64,000 nucleotides of DNA from CALSMU01 sp965230225. GTDB taxonomy: Bacteria > Bacteroidota > Bacteroidia > Flavobacteriales_D > Parvicellaceae. Shown in pieces: positions 16,137 to 25,010 of this stretch (its first letter is position 1; each line of letters begins with the position of its first letter). The translations under genes and the position numbers were made by a program. The notes beneath the pieces are model-generated. The model was not told where the DNA came from. It saw only the letters and a list, made by a program, of their open reading frames with translations, and did no database searches. The DNA is taken from NCBI GenBank assembly GCA_965230225.1, contig CBDDKM010000003.1:620001-684000 (forward strand). The letters run 5' to 3'.

Positions 16137-18260
16137 ATGTTTCTTAACCACATAAAAGGAAGCTTATTGTTTGTTTTTGTTTTGATGCAGTTAGTTTTTA
16201 CTGCTCAATCCGACACCATGAGTTGTAAAATGCTCTATCGTCGAATCTATCAAATGAAGTACGATGTGGTGATGCAGGAGATAGAAAAAGGAGCATCTTG
16301 CGATTGTTTTCATCATACTACCCACACCGGTAAAGGTCCTGCTCCTAAATTCTGGAGACCGGGTTGGTTGTTCGAGGCTATTATTCATGGTTTAACACCT
16401 GAAAGGACCACTTCAGAAAGCCATTCTTTAATTTCAGAGACCCTTTACATGCCGGTAACTCCCGGTAGGGATTCTTTGTTAACCTTTTTGGTCAATCGAT
16501 CCGAAAATTACAATCACCTCATGAACGATTGGCCCCTCAAACGATACATGAGTCACTCCATGAAAAAGTACAACGAGGAGCTGTTTGATTTAATGTATCG
16601 TAAGGCAGATGACAGGCATAAAGATGCTGCAGTTGAAACAGCCATTAGGTACAAGTGTAATCCGTTTTTATCGAGGTACATTGGCGATAAACAATGGGGA
16701 GATGATGGCGTGATGTTTTTATTGGACCTGGTATGCGCCGATACAGTGGAGTTGGTAGACGAAATTTGGAAAAGAAAACTCCTGTCGCCTAATGCCAAAA
16801 CAAAAATTAGAGAGAATACTTTACTCAACTTAGTTATTCACGATAAAAGCCATGGTAAGTGCCAGTTAACCATAGAGCAAAAAGAGGCTTTGATTAATTC
16901 ATTGGTGGAAAATAGATACAACTTTAATTGGGAAAACTATAAGGGGTATACTCCTTTGGAGGAATCGATAAAAGAAGGCGATTATGAGTTTATGGAAATG
17001 CTTGTGGCTCACTCTAATTTAAAGCGTTTGAACGATGATCGTCAAACCTACTTGCACCTGGCTGTAAAATACAATAAAGAAGAAATTGTGGCTGAGATAT
17101 TAGCTGCAGGAGTAGATAAAAATCGAAAAGATAAAAAGGGGAAAACCGCTTTGGATTATGCCAAAGAATATCAGGTAGAGATTCTAAAAATGCTTGGAGC
17201 ACCGGTAGACAAAAAGCTAGATAATTCGCAGTTTTTACAGCGAATGAACTTGAAGGATACACTTACCGAGGAAGAGAAAAATAAAGTGTTTGAAATAGTA
17301 GAAAGCGGGGAGTATTACTATTCTTTTATCAACCATAAGGGGTATCAAATACCAGCTTTGGCAGAGCAATCCATAAGAGCTAGAAATTTGTTTATGACCT
17401 ATCAGGTAATGAGGGGTAGGAAGATTGTGCTCAGCGAAAAGGCTCAGAAAGACATCCTGGATTGGTACGATGAGTGTTTGAAGAAAGTAGATGATGAGAC
17501 TTTGCGTGTTCTTAATCAATTAAATAATAGTTGCGTTGAACGAAACATAAGCGCCCTTTACGAAAAAATGGATCAATATTACTATGGTTTCAGCGATCGT
17601 AAAAAACATCATCCAAGAATGCTTGAATTGATTAAAAACTTAAATTATACAGGGCGACTTCCTGTGCAATTAGGAGAGAAGGATTATACCTTTTACTTTA
17701 CCGGAATACATTACGATACCATTGTGCCGTATTATCATGTTCCCCTCTATAAAGTAAAGCAAGAAGGTAAATGGGGGGTAATAGATCCTTGGCTAGAGGA
17801 GATAATACCATGTAGGTATGATCAGTTAAGAATGGATACTTCTACAGATTATAATACAGGAGCGTACAGTTTATTTATAGGTCAGCATGGAGAAGACGCC
17901 TCCATAATGCATGTTAGGTTTAAGGATGGGTATCAACTACAGGATCATTACCAATTGCCCAACAGGTCTATTGAAAAGGTTGTATTAAAGAATTACAAGC
18001 TATTGCTCTGGACAGAACGCCGTGGTAAAAAAGGAATGTCGGTGCTTCACAACAGTAAAATAGTACATATTTATCCGCCGGAGTATGATCAGGTAAGGTT
18101 GTTGCCTCAGTCTGTATTGGCTGTTCAGAAAGATGAATTATGGAGCTTGCAGTACTCCAAGGAATACGATCAGCTAAAATTTAAATGGAGGGAGTACAAA
18201 GTAGATGGAAAAACCATTTACGTTCGTAAAAAGAAAAACTGGAAAGAGTATAGAAAATAA
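16137..18260 (+). CDS. Exported ankyrin-repeat and WG-repeat protein
   Basis: 707 aa with a signal peptide (MFLNHIKGSLLFVFVLMQLVFTAQ). Ankyrin repeats are clearest at ~290-360 (RQTYLHLAVKYNKEEIVAEI, KGKTALDYAKEYQ), with degenerate ones before. Towards the C-terminus, WG-type repeat signatures occur (KQEGKWGVIDPWLEEIIPC, about residues 545-563). Two cysteines follow the signal peptide (SCDCF). The protein is probably periplasmic or surface-associated and binds proteins; no enzymatic signature is seen. Ankyrin proteins recur in this window (see 37296-38675). A terminator follows the stop directly. Confidence 0.8.
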   Translation: MFLNHIKGSLLFVFVLMQLVFTAQSDTMSCKMLYRRIYQMKYDVVMQEIEKGASCDCFHHTTHTGKGPAPKFWRPGWLFEAIIHGLTPERTTSESHSLISETLYMPVTPGRDSLLTFLVNRSENYNHLMNDWPLKRYMSHSMKKYNEELFDLMYRKADDRHKDAAVETAIRYKCNPFLSRYIGDKQWGDDGVMFLLDLVCADTVELVDEIWKRKLLSPNAKTKIRENTLLNLVIHDKSHGKCQLTIEQKEALINSLVENRYNFNWENYKGYTPLEESIKEGDYEFMEMLVAHSNLKRLNDDRQTYLHLAVKYNKEEIVAEILAAGVDKNRKDKKGKTALDYAKEYQVEILKMLGAPVDKKLDNSQFLQRMNLKDTLTEEEKNKVFEIVESGEYYYSFINHKGYQIPALAEQSIRARNLFMTYQVMRGRKIVLSEKAQKDILDWYDECLKKVDDETLRVLNQLNNSCVERNISALYEKMDQYYYGFSDRKKHHPRMLELIKNLNYTGRLPVQLGEKDYTFYFTGIHYDTIVPYYHVPLYKVKQEGKWGVIDPWLEEIIPCRYDQLRMDTSTDYNTGAYSLFIGQHGEDASIMHVRFKDGYQLQDHYQLPNRSIEKVVLKNYKLLLWTERRGKKGMSVLHNSKIVHIYPPEYDQVRLLPQSVLAVQKDELWSLQYSKEYDQLKFKWREYKVDGKTIYVRKKKNWKEYRK

Positions 18261-18300
18261 AAAAAGGTAACCTTCATTTCAAAAAGCTACCTTTTTATTG
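18261..18300 (+). terminator. Terminator after the ankyrin/WG protein gene
   Basis: The inverted repeat AAAAAGGTA (18261-18269) / TACCTTTTT (18288-18296) starts right after the stop codon; its 3' arm supplies the U tract. Confidence 0.75.
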
Positions 18301-18520
18301 TGTTCATCAAAAAACTGAACAAAACTAGTCTATTTATTTCGACAACAAAAATCAATGTGTTAACTAATTACCTATACGCTAACCCAATTTGTAAAGTTGT
18401 TTCTTTGGGATTAGTGGAATGGTTATTGGGGTAAATATTCTTATTCATTGGGTAGACCCGAAGTATTTCCATTTAGCTTAGGGTTTATTGATTAACTTTA
18501 CCGAACATAAAACAATAAAA

Positions 18521-19171
18521 ATGAAAAAATTAATTGCTTTGGCTGTTGTGGCAGCCATGACTATTACCACCGCTTTTGCTCAGGACCTTATCGTAGAATC
18601 AAAACAGACGTTTAAATCTGATGATGAAAATGCTCAGCAAATGATGGCTATGATGGGAGAGATGACCACTACCATGTATGTTAAAGGGAATATGAGTAAG
18701 GTTGTTCAAAAAGGAGGAATGACTGGAACCAATACCATTATTTACGATACAGAAGCTAAGAAGGGAATCATGTTTATGGATAACCCAATGATTGGGAAGA
18801 AATACATGACACTGGATGAGGAAAAATACGAAGATGTAAACGAAGAAGGTGATGATACTAAAGTGACCAAAACAAAAGATACGAAAACCATTTTAGGGTA
18901 CAAATGCTACAAGTACGAAATTAAATCAGAAGGAGGAAATGCAGTTGTATATGCTACAGATGAATTAAAAGCTCCAAACAATGCTTATGGCGGAGAAGTA
19001 ACTGGACTACCATTGTATACAGAGGTAGAAAGCACTAATATGGGAATGACCATGACCATCATTAACGAGGTAACCAAAGTGAAGAAAGAGTCTATCTCTG
19101 AAAAAGAGTTTGATATGTCTATTCCTACTGAGTACGAAGGAAACGAAATGGACGATTTGATGGGAAAATAA
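18521..19171 (+). CDS. Secreted DUF4412-like protein
   Basis: 216 aa from the ATG at 18521 (MKKLIALAVVAAMTITTAFAQ is a clean signal peptide; the 11 codons before it are not needed). The body has a strand-rich domain with the segment TKTILGYKCYKYEIKSEGG, the 'kt..i.Gy.C.ky' pattern of DUF4412/GLPGLI-type periplasmic proteins, and many methionines early on (AQQMMAMMGEMTTTMYVKGN). Function unknown. It is bounded by terminators on both sides (18261-18300 and 19196-19230), so it is a monocistronic unit. Confidence 0.8.
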   Translation: MKKLIALAVVAAMTITTAFAQDLIVESKQTFKSDDENAQQMMAMMGEMTTTMYVKGNMSKVVQKGGMTGTNTIIYDTEAKKGIMFMDNPMIGKKYMTLDEEKYEDVNEEGDDTKVTKTKDTKTILGYKCYKYEIKSEGGNAVVYATDELKAPNNAYGGEVTGLPLYTEVESTNMGMTMTIINEVTKVKKESISEKEFDMSIPTEYEGNEMDDLMGK

Positions 19172-19195
19172 TCCTTTAGATAAATACATTTGATG

Positions 19196-19230
19196 AAAGC
19201 CTTTTGCAATTTGCAAAGGGCTTTTTTTAT
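19196..19230 (+). terminator. Strong terminator after the DUF4412-like gene
   Basis: AAAGCC-TTTTGCAA pairs with TTGCAAAGGGCTTT (one G.U), followed by a run of T. Confidence 0.85.
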
Positions 19231-19300
19231 GAGTTAATTATGGAACGGTGTAACAAAATCAAGATTAATCTGTTTTACGATTAAATAAACCTAAATACCC

Positions 19301-20056
19301 ATGAAAAAACATTTAATTACCCTTGCTACACTGCTGTTGGGAACAGTAGTGGCTAGCGCACAAGACGGAGAAACCACCGTACCTAAAACCGAAATTGTAA
19401 TTGGAGTTTCAAACCTTCAAAGAGGATTAACCTTTGAAGAGCTATACCAATACGATTATGGAGTTAATTATCCAGAGTATTTAATAGCCAACCAAACCAC
19501 ATTTATGTCTGTTGGTTTAAAGCAGCAACTTGGAAAAGGTAAATTGAGGTTTTTACCTGAATTTACGTTGAAAAACGCTACTTATGTAGATCCACCCGAG
19601 GCACCAAATGGTTCCGAGTCTAGATCTGATATGAGTTCTTATGTAGTAGGAGGAAGATTAGGATATGAATTTCTTAATTCCTACAAAGTACTGGAGGTAA
19701 GCTATGGAGCTGATGTGTTTTATCATTATCAAGGTTACGAGAGTGGTAACTATAACGAAGGATACGATTATCAGTATAATCCAATTACAGGGCAATACGA
19801 ACAGGTTTTGGTTACTCAGGAATCAAAAAATACTTATATGCTAAATAACTTTGGTTTATCTCTTAATGCAGGAATTGGCTTAAGGTTATCCGAAAAAGTT
19901 AAAGCAGGAATTGAGACCAGGCTAACTATGTCTAAAACTACTTATGAGCATAAAAACTGGCCTGATGTAAATGGACAGGGATACATTGAAAACGGAACGT
20001 TTACTTCCTTAAAAAGCTATCCTTTAGGAATGATTTACCTTTCCTTCGGATTGTAA
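19301..20056 (+). CDS. Outer-membrane beta-barrel protein
   Basis: 251 aa. Signal peptide MKKHLITLATLLLGTVVASAQ. The mature part has amphipathic strands with tyrosine-rich ends (SDMSSYVVGGRLGYEFLNSY, VLEVSYGADVFYHYQGYESG, YMLNNFGLSLNAGIGLRLSE) and ends in ...LGMIYLSFGL, a typical barrel C-terminus with a terminal aromatic-x-hydrophobic pattern. No named family is recognised beyond the small OmpA/OmpW-like porin fold group of Bacteroidota. A strong hairpin terminator follows and runs into the next gene. Confidence 0.8.
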   Translation: MKKHLITLATLLLGTVVASAQDGETTVPKTEIVIGVSNLQRGLTFEELYQYDYGVNYPEYLIANQTTFMSVGLKQQLGKGKLRFLPEFTLKNATYVDPPEAPNGSESRSDMSSYVVGGRLGYEFLNSYKVLEVSYGADVFYHYQGYESGNYNEGYDYQYNPITGQYEQVLVTQESKNTYMLNNFGLSLNAGIGLRLSEKVKAGIETRLTMSKTTYEHKNWPDVNGQGYIENGTFTSLKSYPLGMIYLSFGL

Positions 20057-20079
20057 AATCATACAAAATACTGTAACTT

Positions 20080-20109
20080 AGGGAAGTGCAAAAAGTACTT
20101 CCCTTTTTT
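20080..20109 (+). terminator. Terminator overlapping the start of the next gene
   Basis: The stem GGGAAGTGC (20081-20089) pairs with GTACTTCCC (20095-20103) around an AAAAA loop (one G.U) and is followed by six T (20104-20109). It terminates the barrel gene, but lies exactly over the 5' end of the following ORF. Confidence 0.85.
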
Positions 20110-20577
20110 ATGTCCATATTTTTAGTTGTATCGGCTTTTGCTCAGTCATACACTTCGGATTCGTCTTTTGCCATACCACGAAGACCTCCACCAGGTATAG
20201 GCCCAACCTTTGGCTATAGAGGTGCCAGTAATCATTTGGTGGAGTTGGGAGTAACCTATGCCGAGGCAGGTCATGGAGTAGTGGGCTACGATTTGGCTTA
20301 TGTATCTAACCTAAAAAAAGGAGCTGATCATTTATCAGGTTATTCGTTTAGCTTTTTTAGCGGTTTTGCATTTATAGAAACCGGAATTAACGGAACACTT
20401 TACACCAACTACGAAAAGTATAGATTATACATTCGTCCTAATATGGGAATAGGCATTGCAGGTATTTCCACCTTGAGCTATGGCTATAACTTTAGTATGG
20501 GTAAAAATGTGTTTAAAGAGCAAATTAGTCCACATGAGTTGAGGTTCATTATCCGACTTCCGTTCGGAATTATTTAA
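20086..20577 (+). CDS. Secreted hypothetical protein
   Basis: 163 aa from a GTG at 20086, which gives a good signal peptide (MQKVLPFFMSIFLVVSAFAQ). The first ATG (20110) would leave only MSIFLVVSAFAQ, too short and uncharged for a normal signal peptide, so GTG is preferred. The GTG lies inside the stem of the preceding terminator and the U tract encodes Phe-Phe. The mature part has barrel-like strands (GANHLVELGVTYAEAG-type, SFFSGFAFIETGINGTLYTN) and a proline patch (IPRRPPPGIGPTFG). No family recognised. It resembles a small barrel, like its upstream neighbour. Confidence 0.6.
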   Translation: MQKVLPFFMSIFLVVSAFAQSYTSDSSFAIPRRPPPGIGPTFGYRGASNHLVELGVTYAEAGHGVVGYDLAYVSNLKKGADHLSGYSFSFFSGFAFIETGINGTLYTNYEKYRLYIRPNMGIGIAGISTLSYGYNFSMGKNVFKEQISPHELRFIIRLPFGII

Positions 20578-20629
20578 GTTTTTTTGAACCACATTTAGGT
20601 TTTGGTGTATCAACAACAAAACATCAACC

Positions 20630-21190
20630 ATGAAACCGATACGCCAATCCTTATTGCTATTCTCTTTAATGTTGTTAACTACTGCCGCCTGCGCTCAGGC
20701 CAGTTGGGGTTATACCATCTATTTTAAAATTGCCGACGGCAAAGGAGGAGAGTTAACACCAGAAGAGTTTACTGCCAAAGGATATGAGATGTACGATAGA
20801 GGAAGAGCTAGCTCGGAGTTAACCTACTCCAAAAAAACAGGCTACTACCGCTACCGAATGAGCAACACCATTTACACTCTGGATTATCTGGTTTTGCTAA
20901 ATAAGAAAGACACCATGGTGTTGGAGCACAATACTCAGGACTGGAAGGTTAATAAACCTCTTAAAGTAAGTGGTGGAGACATCACCTTTCACATGGTTCC
21001 CAATAAGAAAAAGTCCAACCATTTCATGAGAGAAAGATTCCCCGACAATAGCTATCAAGACTGTTACCTTGGAAAAGTAAGACACCTGGACGACCTGGAA
21101 CAAAACATCAACCCTCTAGAAGGTTTCAAAAGAGTACCCTTCCACCCCGAAGCAGTAGCCAAAAAAGGAAAACGTCCAAGATGGTTATAG
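20630..21190 (+). CDS. Exported hypothetical protein
   Basis: 186 aa with a signal peptide (MKPIRQSLLLFSLMLLTTAACAQ); the cysteine in TAAC could also make it a lipoprotein, but the AQ that follows suits signal peptidase I. The mature part is polar and rich in K/R/Y (ELTYSKKTGYYRYRMSN, HMVPNKKKSNHFMRERF) and ends with a basic tail (KKGKRPRWL). No family recognised. It stands 52 nt after the previous gene and is the last gene before the accessory region. Confidence 0.7.
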   Translation: MKPIRQSLLLFSLMLLTTAACAQASWGYTIYFKIADGKGGELTPEEFTAKGYEMYDRGRASSELTYSKKTGYYRYRMSNTIYTLDYLVLLNKKDTMVLEHNTQDWKVNKPLKVSGGDITFHMVPNKKKSNHFMRERFPDNSYQDCYLGKVRHLDDLEQNINPLEGFKRVPFHPEAVAKKGKRPRWL

Positions 21191-21290
21191 TTATACATCA
21201 ACCACATCAGTAGCATCTGTTACATCACATCATCTCGGTTCCCAACCACACATTTAACCCCAACCCCTCACCAGAATCCGTCACCCACTC

Positions 21291-21312
21291 ATTCCGACCG
21301 AAGCGTCGGAAT
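21291..21312. repeat. REP-like hairpin (ATTCCGAC / GTCGGAAT)
   Basis: A perfect 8-bp inverted repeat with a 6-nt loop (CGAAGC) lies in the non-coding gap 21191-21490, in a C-rich segment unlike its surroundings. Similar 'GATTCCGACnnttcGGTCGGAAT' repeats occur in many copies in Bacteroidota genomes. The rest of the gap holds the tandem palindromes at 21360-21393 and no gene. Confidence 0.5.
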
Positions 21313-21359
21313 CCAGAGAAACTTACATCACACCCTTAAAACTAAGTATTTCTAACAGG

Positions 21360-21393
21360 GGGTAGAATTACCCTTTTTTAGGGTGGATATACC
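21360..21393 (+). promoter_or_regulatory. Two tandem palindromes (GGGTA-N4-TACCC, then GGGT...ACCC)
   Basis: GGGTAGAATTACCC is followed by TTTTTTA and GGGTGGATATACCC, about 100 nt upstream of the nuclease-NACHT gene. An element with the same two-palindrome architecture and a 15-nt identical core (AATTACCCTTTTTTA) occurs in reverse orientation at 41540-41574. Probably a binding site for a dimeric regulator. Confidence 0.45.
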
Positions 21394-21490
21394 CAATTTT
21401 AAGATGTTTTACATAGGGGGTGGAAATTTAATATACAGAAGTGCTTACATTACTTATAAAATTGTTCATTTTATTATTATTTAAGTTAAT

Positions 21491-24400
21491 ATGAAGTTTC
21501 ATAGAATCGTAGTGCTGGATGGTAATCATAGCAAAAAAGGAGATTTGTTTTGTAGGTTAATGTCTGATCTATTTCATTCATTAGGTTATGATGAGCCGAG
21601 GTTTGATATTCAAAAATCTGGAAGAGAAATTGATTTAGAAACTGTTCATCGAGTTGAAAAAAGAATTGCAATTGCAGAGTGTAAAGCCCATAAGGCAACT
21701 ATTGGTGGAGCTGATATAAATAAGTTTGTAGGGGCGTTTGATGTAGAAAAGAGGAAGTTGAAAGGAAATGACAAGGCCGTAGATGTGGTTGGGTATTTTG
21801 TTTCTTTATCTGGTTTCAAAGAAACTGCAATTGAACAAGAAAGGGAAGCAGGAAATAATAGAGTTAATCTAATTAGTCCTGAACAGATTGTTGCCGAGTT
21901 GGTAAATGGTCGGGTGATAATTCCCCTGGAGCAGGCGATTTCAAAAGTTTTGATTCAAGATGTGAAATTGGTTGGTAAAGCTGATTTGATAGCATGTAGA
22001 AGGGGCTGGATTTGGGCTATATATTATTCTTGTAATCAAAAAAAATCTCATGTAGCTTTTGTGCATGCTGAGGGTGAGCTTTTAGTTGAAGATCTAGCCA
22101 ATGAGATTGTTGAATTGGACAAAAAAGTGGATAATATTTTTGAAGGGTTAGAAATTATATGTGGAGAGAATGAGTTGGAACAGGAGGAAGCTACAAGAGA
22201 GAAGTACTTTCAGTATATAAAAAATGAATGCGGAGAAATTCATTTTGAAGGGTTGCCAACAGATAAAGATTCTGGTGCGATAAAGGTAAAATTGGAGAAT
22301 ATTTTCATAACACCAAGTTTAGAGATGCTAACAAGTAGTAAGAATGTATTTGATCAACCTACTGGCGATAGAGTGGAAATTGGGCAAGCTCTAAAAATGA
22401 AAAGTAGATTAGCCATATTAGCCAAACCGGGAGGAGGGAAATCTACATTAATAAAAAGATTGGCAACGGCATATGCTTTTCCGCATAGGAAGAAGTTGAT
22501 TGACGACAATTTACCCGATCAGAATTGGTTTCCAATATTTATTAGATGTAGAGAGTTAGGAGATAAAGTCTCGTTGAGTATTACTGAAATTATTCATGAA
22601 ATTCCAAATAGAGCAGAAATATCAGATTGTAAGAATTACTTTGCTAAAATGGTCTCTGGTGCATTACAGAAGGGGAAAGCTATTTTATTGATTGATGGTT
22701 TAGATGAAATTTCAAATGACAGAGAAAGGGTCATGTTTGTAAATCAGTTAAGAACTTTTATTGCTACTTATCCTTCAATTCATTTAGTGTTAACTTCAAG
22801 AGAAGCTGGGTTTAGGTCAGTTGGTGGGATATTGGCTCACTATTGTGCTAATTTTAAAATTGCCCCATTAAATGTCCATGAAATTAAGAGTTTATGTGAT
22901 AAATGGCATTCTGAAATAATAGATAATAGTAAAAAAACCAAACAAGAGGCTTTGGCCTTGTCTGATTTGATTATTGCTGATTATAGAATCAAAACATTAG
23001 CAGAAAACCCATTATTGTTAACTACATTACTTTTTGTGAAAAGATGGGCTGGGTATTTGCCTACAAAGAAGAGTGTGTTATATCAGGAGATGATTAAATT
23101 GTTAATGGTAACATGGAATGTTGAAGGACATGAACAATTAGATATAGAGGAAGCTGAACCTCAATTAGCATTTGTTGCTTTTTGGATGATGTCTAATGGA
23201 AAGCAAACAATTTCTCTTTCAGAATTAAAAGAATGTTTAAGATTAGCAAGGCGTCAAATGCCGGATATATTAAGTTATACAAATGTTAGTGTTTCTGATT
23301 TCATTAAAAGAGTTGAATCCCGAAGTAGTTTGCTAATAATGTCAGGGCATAAAAAGGATGAAACAGGTGAAATTGTGCCAATTTATGAGTTTCTTCATCT
23401 TAGTTTTCAGGAGTTTCTTACCGCGAGAGCTATAGTGGAAAAATTCCTTCCAGAAAAGGATGTTAGCAAAACTGTGGTTGAGGTTTTGAATCCATTTTTA
23501 GAGAGAGAAAGTTGGAAAGAAGTAATACCTCTTGTAGCAGTATTATTAAAGAGAGATGCTAAGAGTTTAATAGATCATTTGATAGAGTTGTCTATAATTG
23601 GTGATGATGATGATTTTCAATTAGAAAAGGTTGAAAAAGAATTAGTTCTTCCTGCTGAGCATCTTGGTAGTTGTTTAGCAAATGAAATTCAAATTGCTCC
23701 TGATTTGCTTGATAAAGCAATTGAGTGGTACGCTAAAAATAGGTATAGGGTTAGAGATAAGGGGACAAGAGGTACAATATATGATTCTAAATTTAAAGAT
23801 GCGTTTAAACAAAAAATTCAAAAATTATATTTTGACGAGCCTGAAAATAGGTTCGAAATTCCATTAGGAGGGTTGATTGGTGAAATCCATAATTATGAAA
23901 ATAAGAAAGAAGATTTTTTAGCTTTAATTGTTAAGGAGTTGGAGTCAATGAATGAAAAAAAGGAAGTTATTGCATTATTTGGATTGATGATTTTTTGTTT
24001 TGAGAATCGAGTTCACTCTAATTTAGGACATTCAAAAACTAAGTTGACTAATTATTGCCGAAAAATCGAAGAGAAATTAATTGATGTTGTGGCAACAAAT
24101 AATAAAAAGTTATTATTGCCAGCGTTTTGGAGTATGTGTTGGTTTGGTGATCAGTTCATTTTAACTGGAAACGCTAGGTTGCTACTTGTTGATAGAGTTT
24201 TAAAGTTTTGGTTGTCAAATTCTAATAAATCTGAGTTATTGAGAGTTTGTACATGGGCTTTGGTTTCTACACTTAGACCTAGTTTGGATTTAGCAAAATT
24301 AAATGTTGAAAATACTAAGGTAGAATCTATTGCTATGCAACGATTTGAGAATCCTCAAAATAGATATGATAAAATTGCAGTTGTATTATTGAGTAATCAC

Positions 24401-24526
24401 CATTATAGAATATCTATATCTCAAAAAGAAAAAGAGAAATTGATTAGAGACTATGTAGGAAGTTCTGGCGCAAGAGATTCGGTTAATAAATATGCGAAAA
24501 AGATGGGAGTAATAAGAAGTGAATAA
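21491..24526 (+). CDS. NACHT NTPase with N-terminal Mrr-like nuclease domain (candidate antiphage protein)
   Basis: 1011 aa, a STAND-type NTPase. Residues ~1-110 look like a PD-(D/E)xK nuclease of the Mrr/restriction-endonuclease type: D48 in REIDLE, then E63-C-K65 in IAIAECKAHK. The NACHT domain (~305-500) has Walker A AKPGGGKSTL (K317), Walker B AILLIDGLDEIS (~397-408) and the sensor-like LVLTSREAG. The winged-helix end of NACHT is marked by NPLLLTTLLF and YEFLHLSFQEFLTA (~632-645). The C-terminal ~360 residues are helical, without recognised repeats. Bacterial NACHT proteins (bNACHT) with N-terminal nuclease effectors are known phage-defence ATPases: the C-terminus senses, NACHT oligomerises, and the nuclease cuts. 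The gene stands alone, looks more A/T-rich than its neighbours, and follows a repeat-bearing gap, which fits acquisition by transfer. Confidence 0.88.
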   Translation: MKFHRIVVLDGNHSKKGDLFCRLMSDLFHSLGYDEPRFDIQKSGREIDLETVHRVEKRIAIAECKAHKATIGGADINKFVGAFDVEKRKLKGNDKAVDVVGYFVSLSGFKETAIEQEREAGNNRVNLISPEQIVAELVNGRVIIPLEQAISKVLIQDVKLVGKADLIACRRGWIWAIYYSCNQKKSHVAFVHAEGELLVEDLANEIVELDKKVDNIFEGLEIICGENELEQEEATREKYFQYIKNECGEIHFEGLPTDKDSGAIKVKLENIFITPSLEMLTSSKNVFDQPTGDRVEIGQALKMKSRLAILAKPGGGKSTLIKRLATAYAFPHRKKLIDDNLPDQNWFPIFIRCRELGDKVSLSITEIIHEIPNRAEISDCKNYFAKMVSGALQKGKAILLIDGLDEISNDRERVMFVNQLRTFIATYPSIHLVLTSREAGFRSVGGILAHYCANFKIAPLNVHEIKSLCDKWHSEIIDNSKKTKQEALALSDLIIADYRIKTLAENPLLLTTLLFVKRWAGYLPTKKSVLYQEMIKLLMVTWNVEGHEQLDIEEAEPQLAFVAFWMMSNGKQTISLSELKECLRLARRQMPDILSYTNVSVSDFIKRVESRSSLLIMSGHKKDETGEIVPIYEFLHLSFQEFLTARAIVEKFLPEKDVSKTVVEVLNPFLERESWKEVIPLVAVLLKRDAKSLIDHLIELSIIGDDDDFQLEKVEKELVLPAEHLGSCLANEIQIAPDLLDKAIEWYAKNRYRVRDKGTRGTIYDSKFKDAFKQKIQKLYFDEPENRFEIPLGGLIGEIHNYENKKEDFLALIVKELESMNEKKEVIALFGLMIFCFENRVHSNLGHSKTKLTNYCRKIEEKLIDVVATNNKKLLLPAFWSMCWFGDQFILTGNARLLLVDRVLKFWLSNSNKSELLRVCTWALVSTLRPSLDLAKLNVENTKVESIAMQRFENPQNRYDKIAVVLLSNHHYRISISQKEKEKLIRDYVGSSGARDSVNKYAKKMGVIRSE

Positions 24527-24574
24527 AGTAAATAATTTATCGATATTTCAGAAAGGAATAGTTGATCGTTAGAT

Positions 24575-24919
24575 TTACAACCCATTCACCTCCTCCACAA
24601 ACCGTTTCAAATTCTCTTGCCATTTGGCTCCTTTTTTATAAAAGTAAAGGCTAATCTTGGTGTCGTGTATTCCACAAGCGTAGGCTTTATCTATAGAAGG
24701 GTTTTTAATCATGTTTCCCATTCCATCAAAAAGACCATCAAAGTAGATGATGTATTCGCTACTGCGTTTTATGGTCCAACTACCCAGAAATGAATACTCA
24801 CTATCGTCTTCCTGTCTTAGGGTAACCTGCCAACCAATTCGGTTAAGTGCATTTTCGATATCGTCCAGGTGCCATTGAGCCATGGTGTAAGTTACACAAA
24901 GACTGTAGACAATAGACAT
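24575..24919 (-). CDS. Small hypothetical protein
   Basis: 114 aa, no family recognised. It begins MSIVYSLCVTYTMAQWHLDD; the internal ATG at 24883 (MAQWHLDDIENALNRIGW) may be the real start, since the preceding 12 residues are hydrophobic and unlike the rest. The body reads as a small alpha/beta domain (WTIKRSSEYIIYFDGLFDGM, KISLYFYKKGAKWQENLKRF). It lies between the NACHT gene and another small ORF on the same strand, with a 77-nt A/T-rich gap of near-direct repeats between them. Confidence 0.6.
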   Translation of the reverse strand: MSIVYSLCVTYTMAQWHLDDIENALNRIGWQVTLRQEDDSEYSFLGSWTIKRSSEYIIYFDGLFDGMGNMIKNPSIDKAYACGIHDTKISLYFYKKGAKWQENLKRFVEEVNGL

Positions 24920-24934
24920 TAGATATTAGAAATT

Positions 24935-25010
24935 TCTCATTCCCAATTATTCATTCAACATTTCCCATTATTCATTCGACATTAATCATTTCCCCATTAG
25001 TCATTTAAGT
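24935..25010. repeat. Short imperfect direct repeats (tTATTCATTCrACATT)
   Basis: Between the two small minus-strand ORFs, the unit ATTATTCATTC-(A/G)-ACATT occurs twice, with further decayed copies (AATCATTTCC, TTAGTCATTT). Low-complexity spacer; no function visible. Confidence 0.4.
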
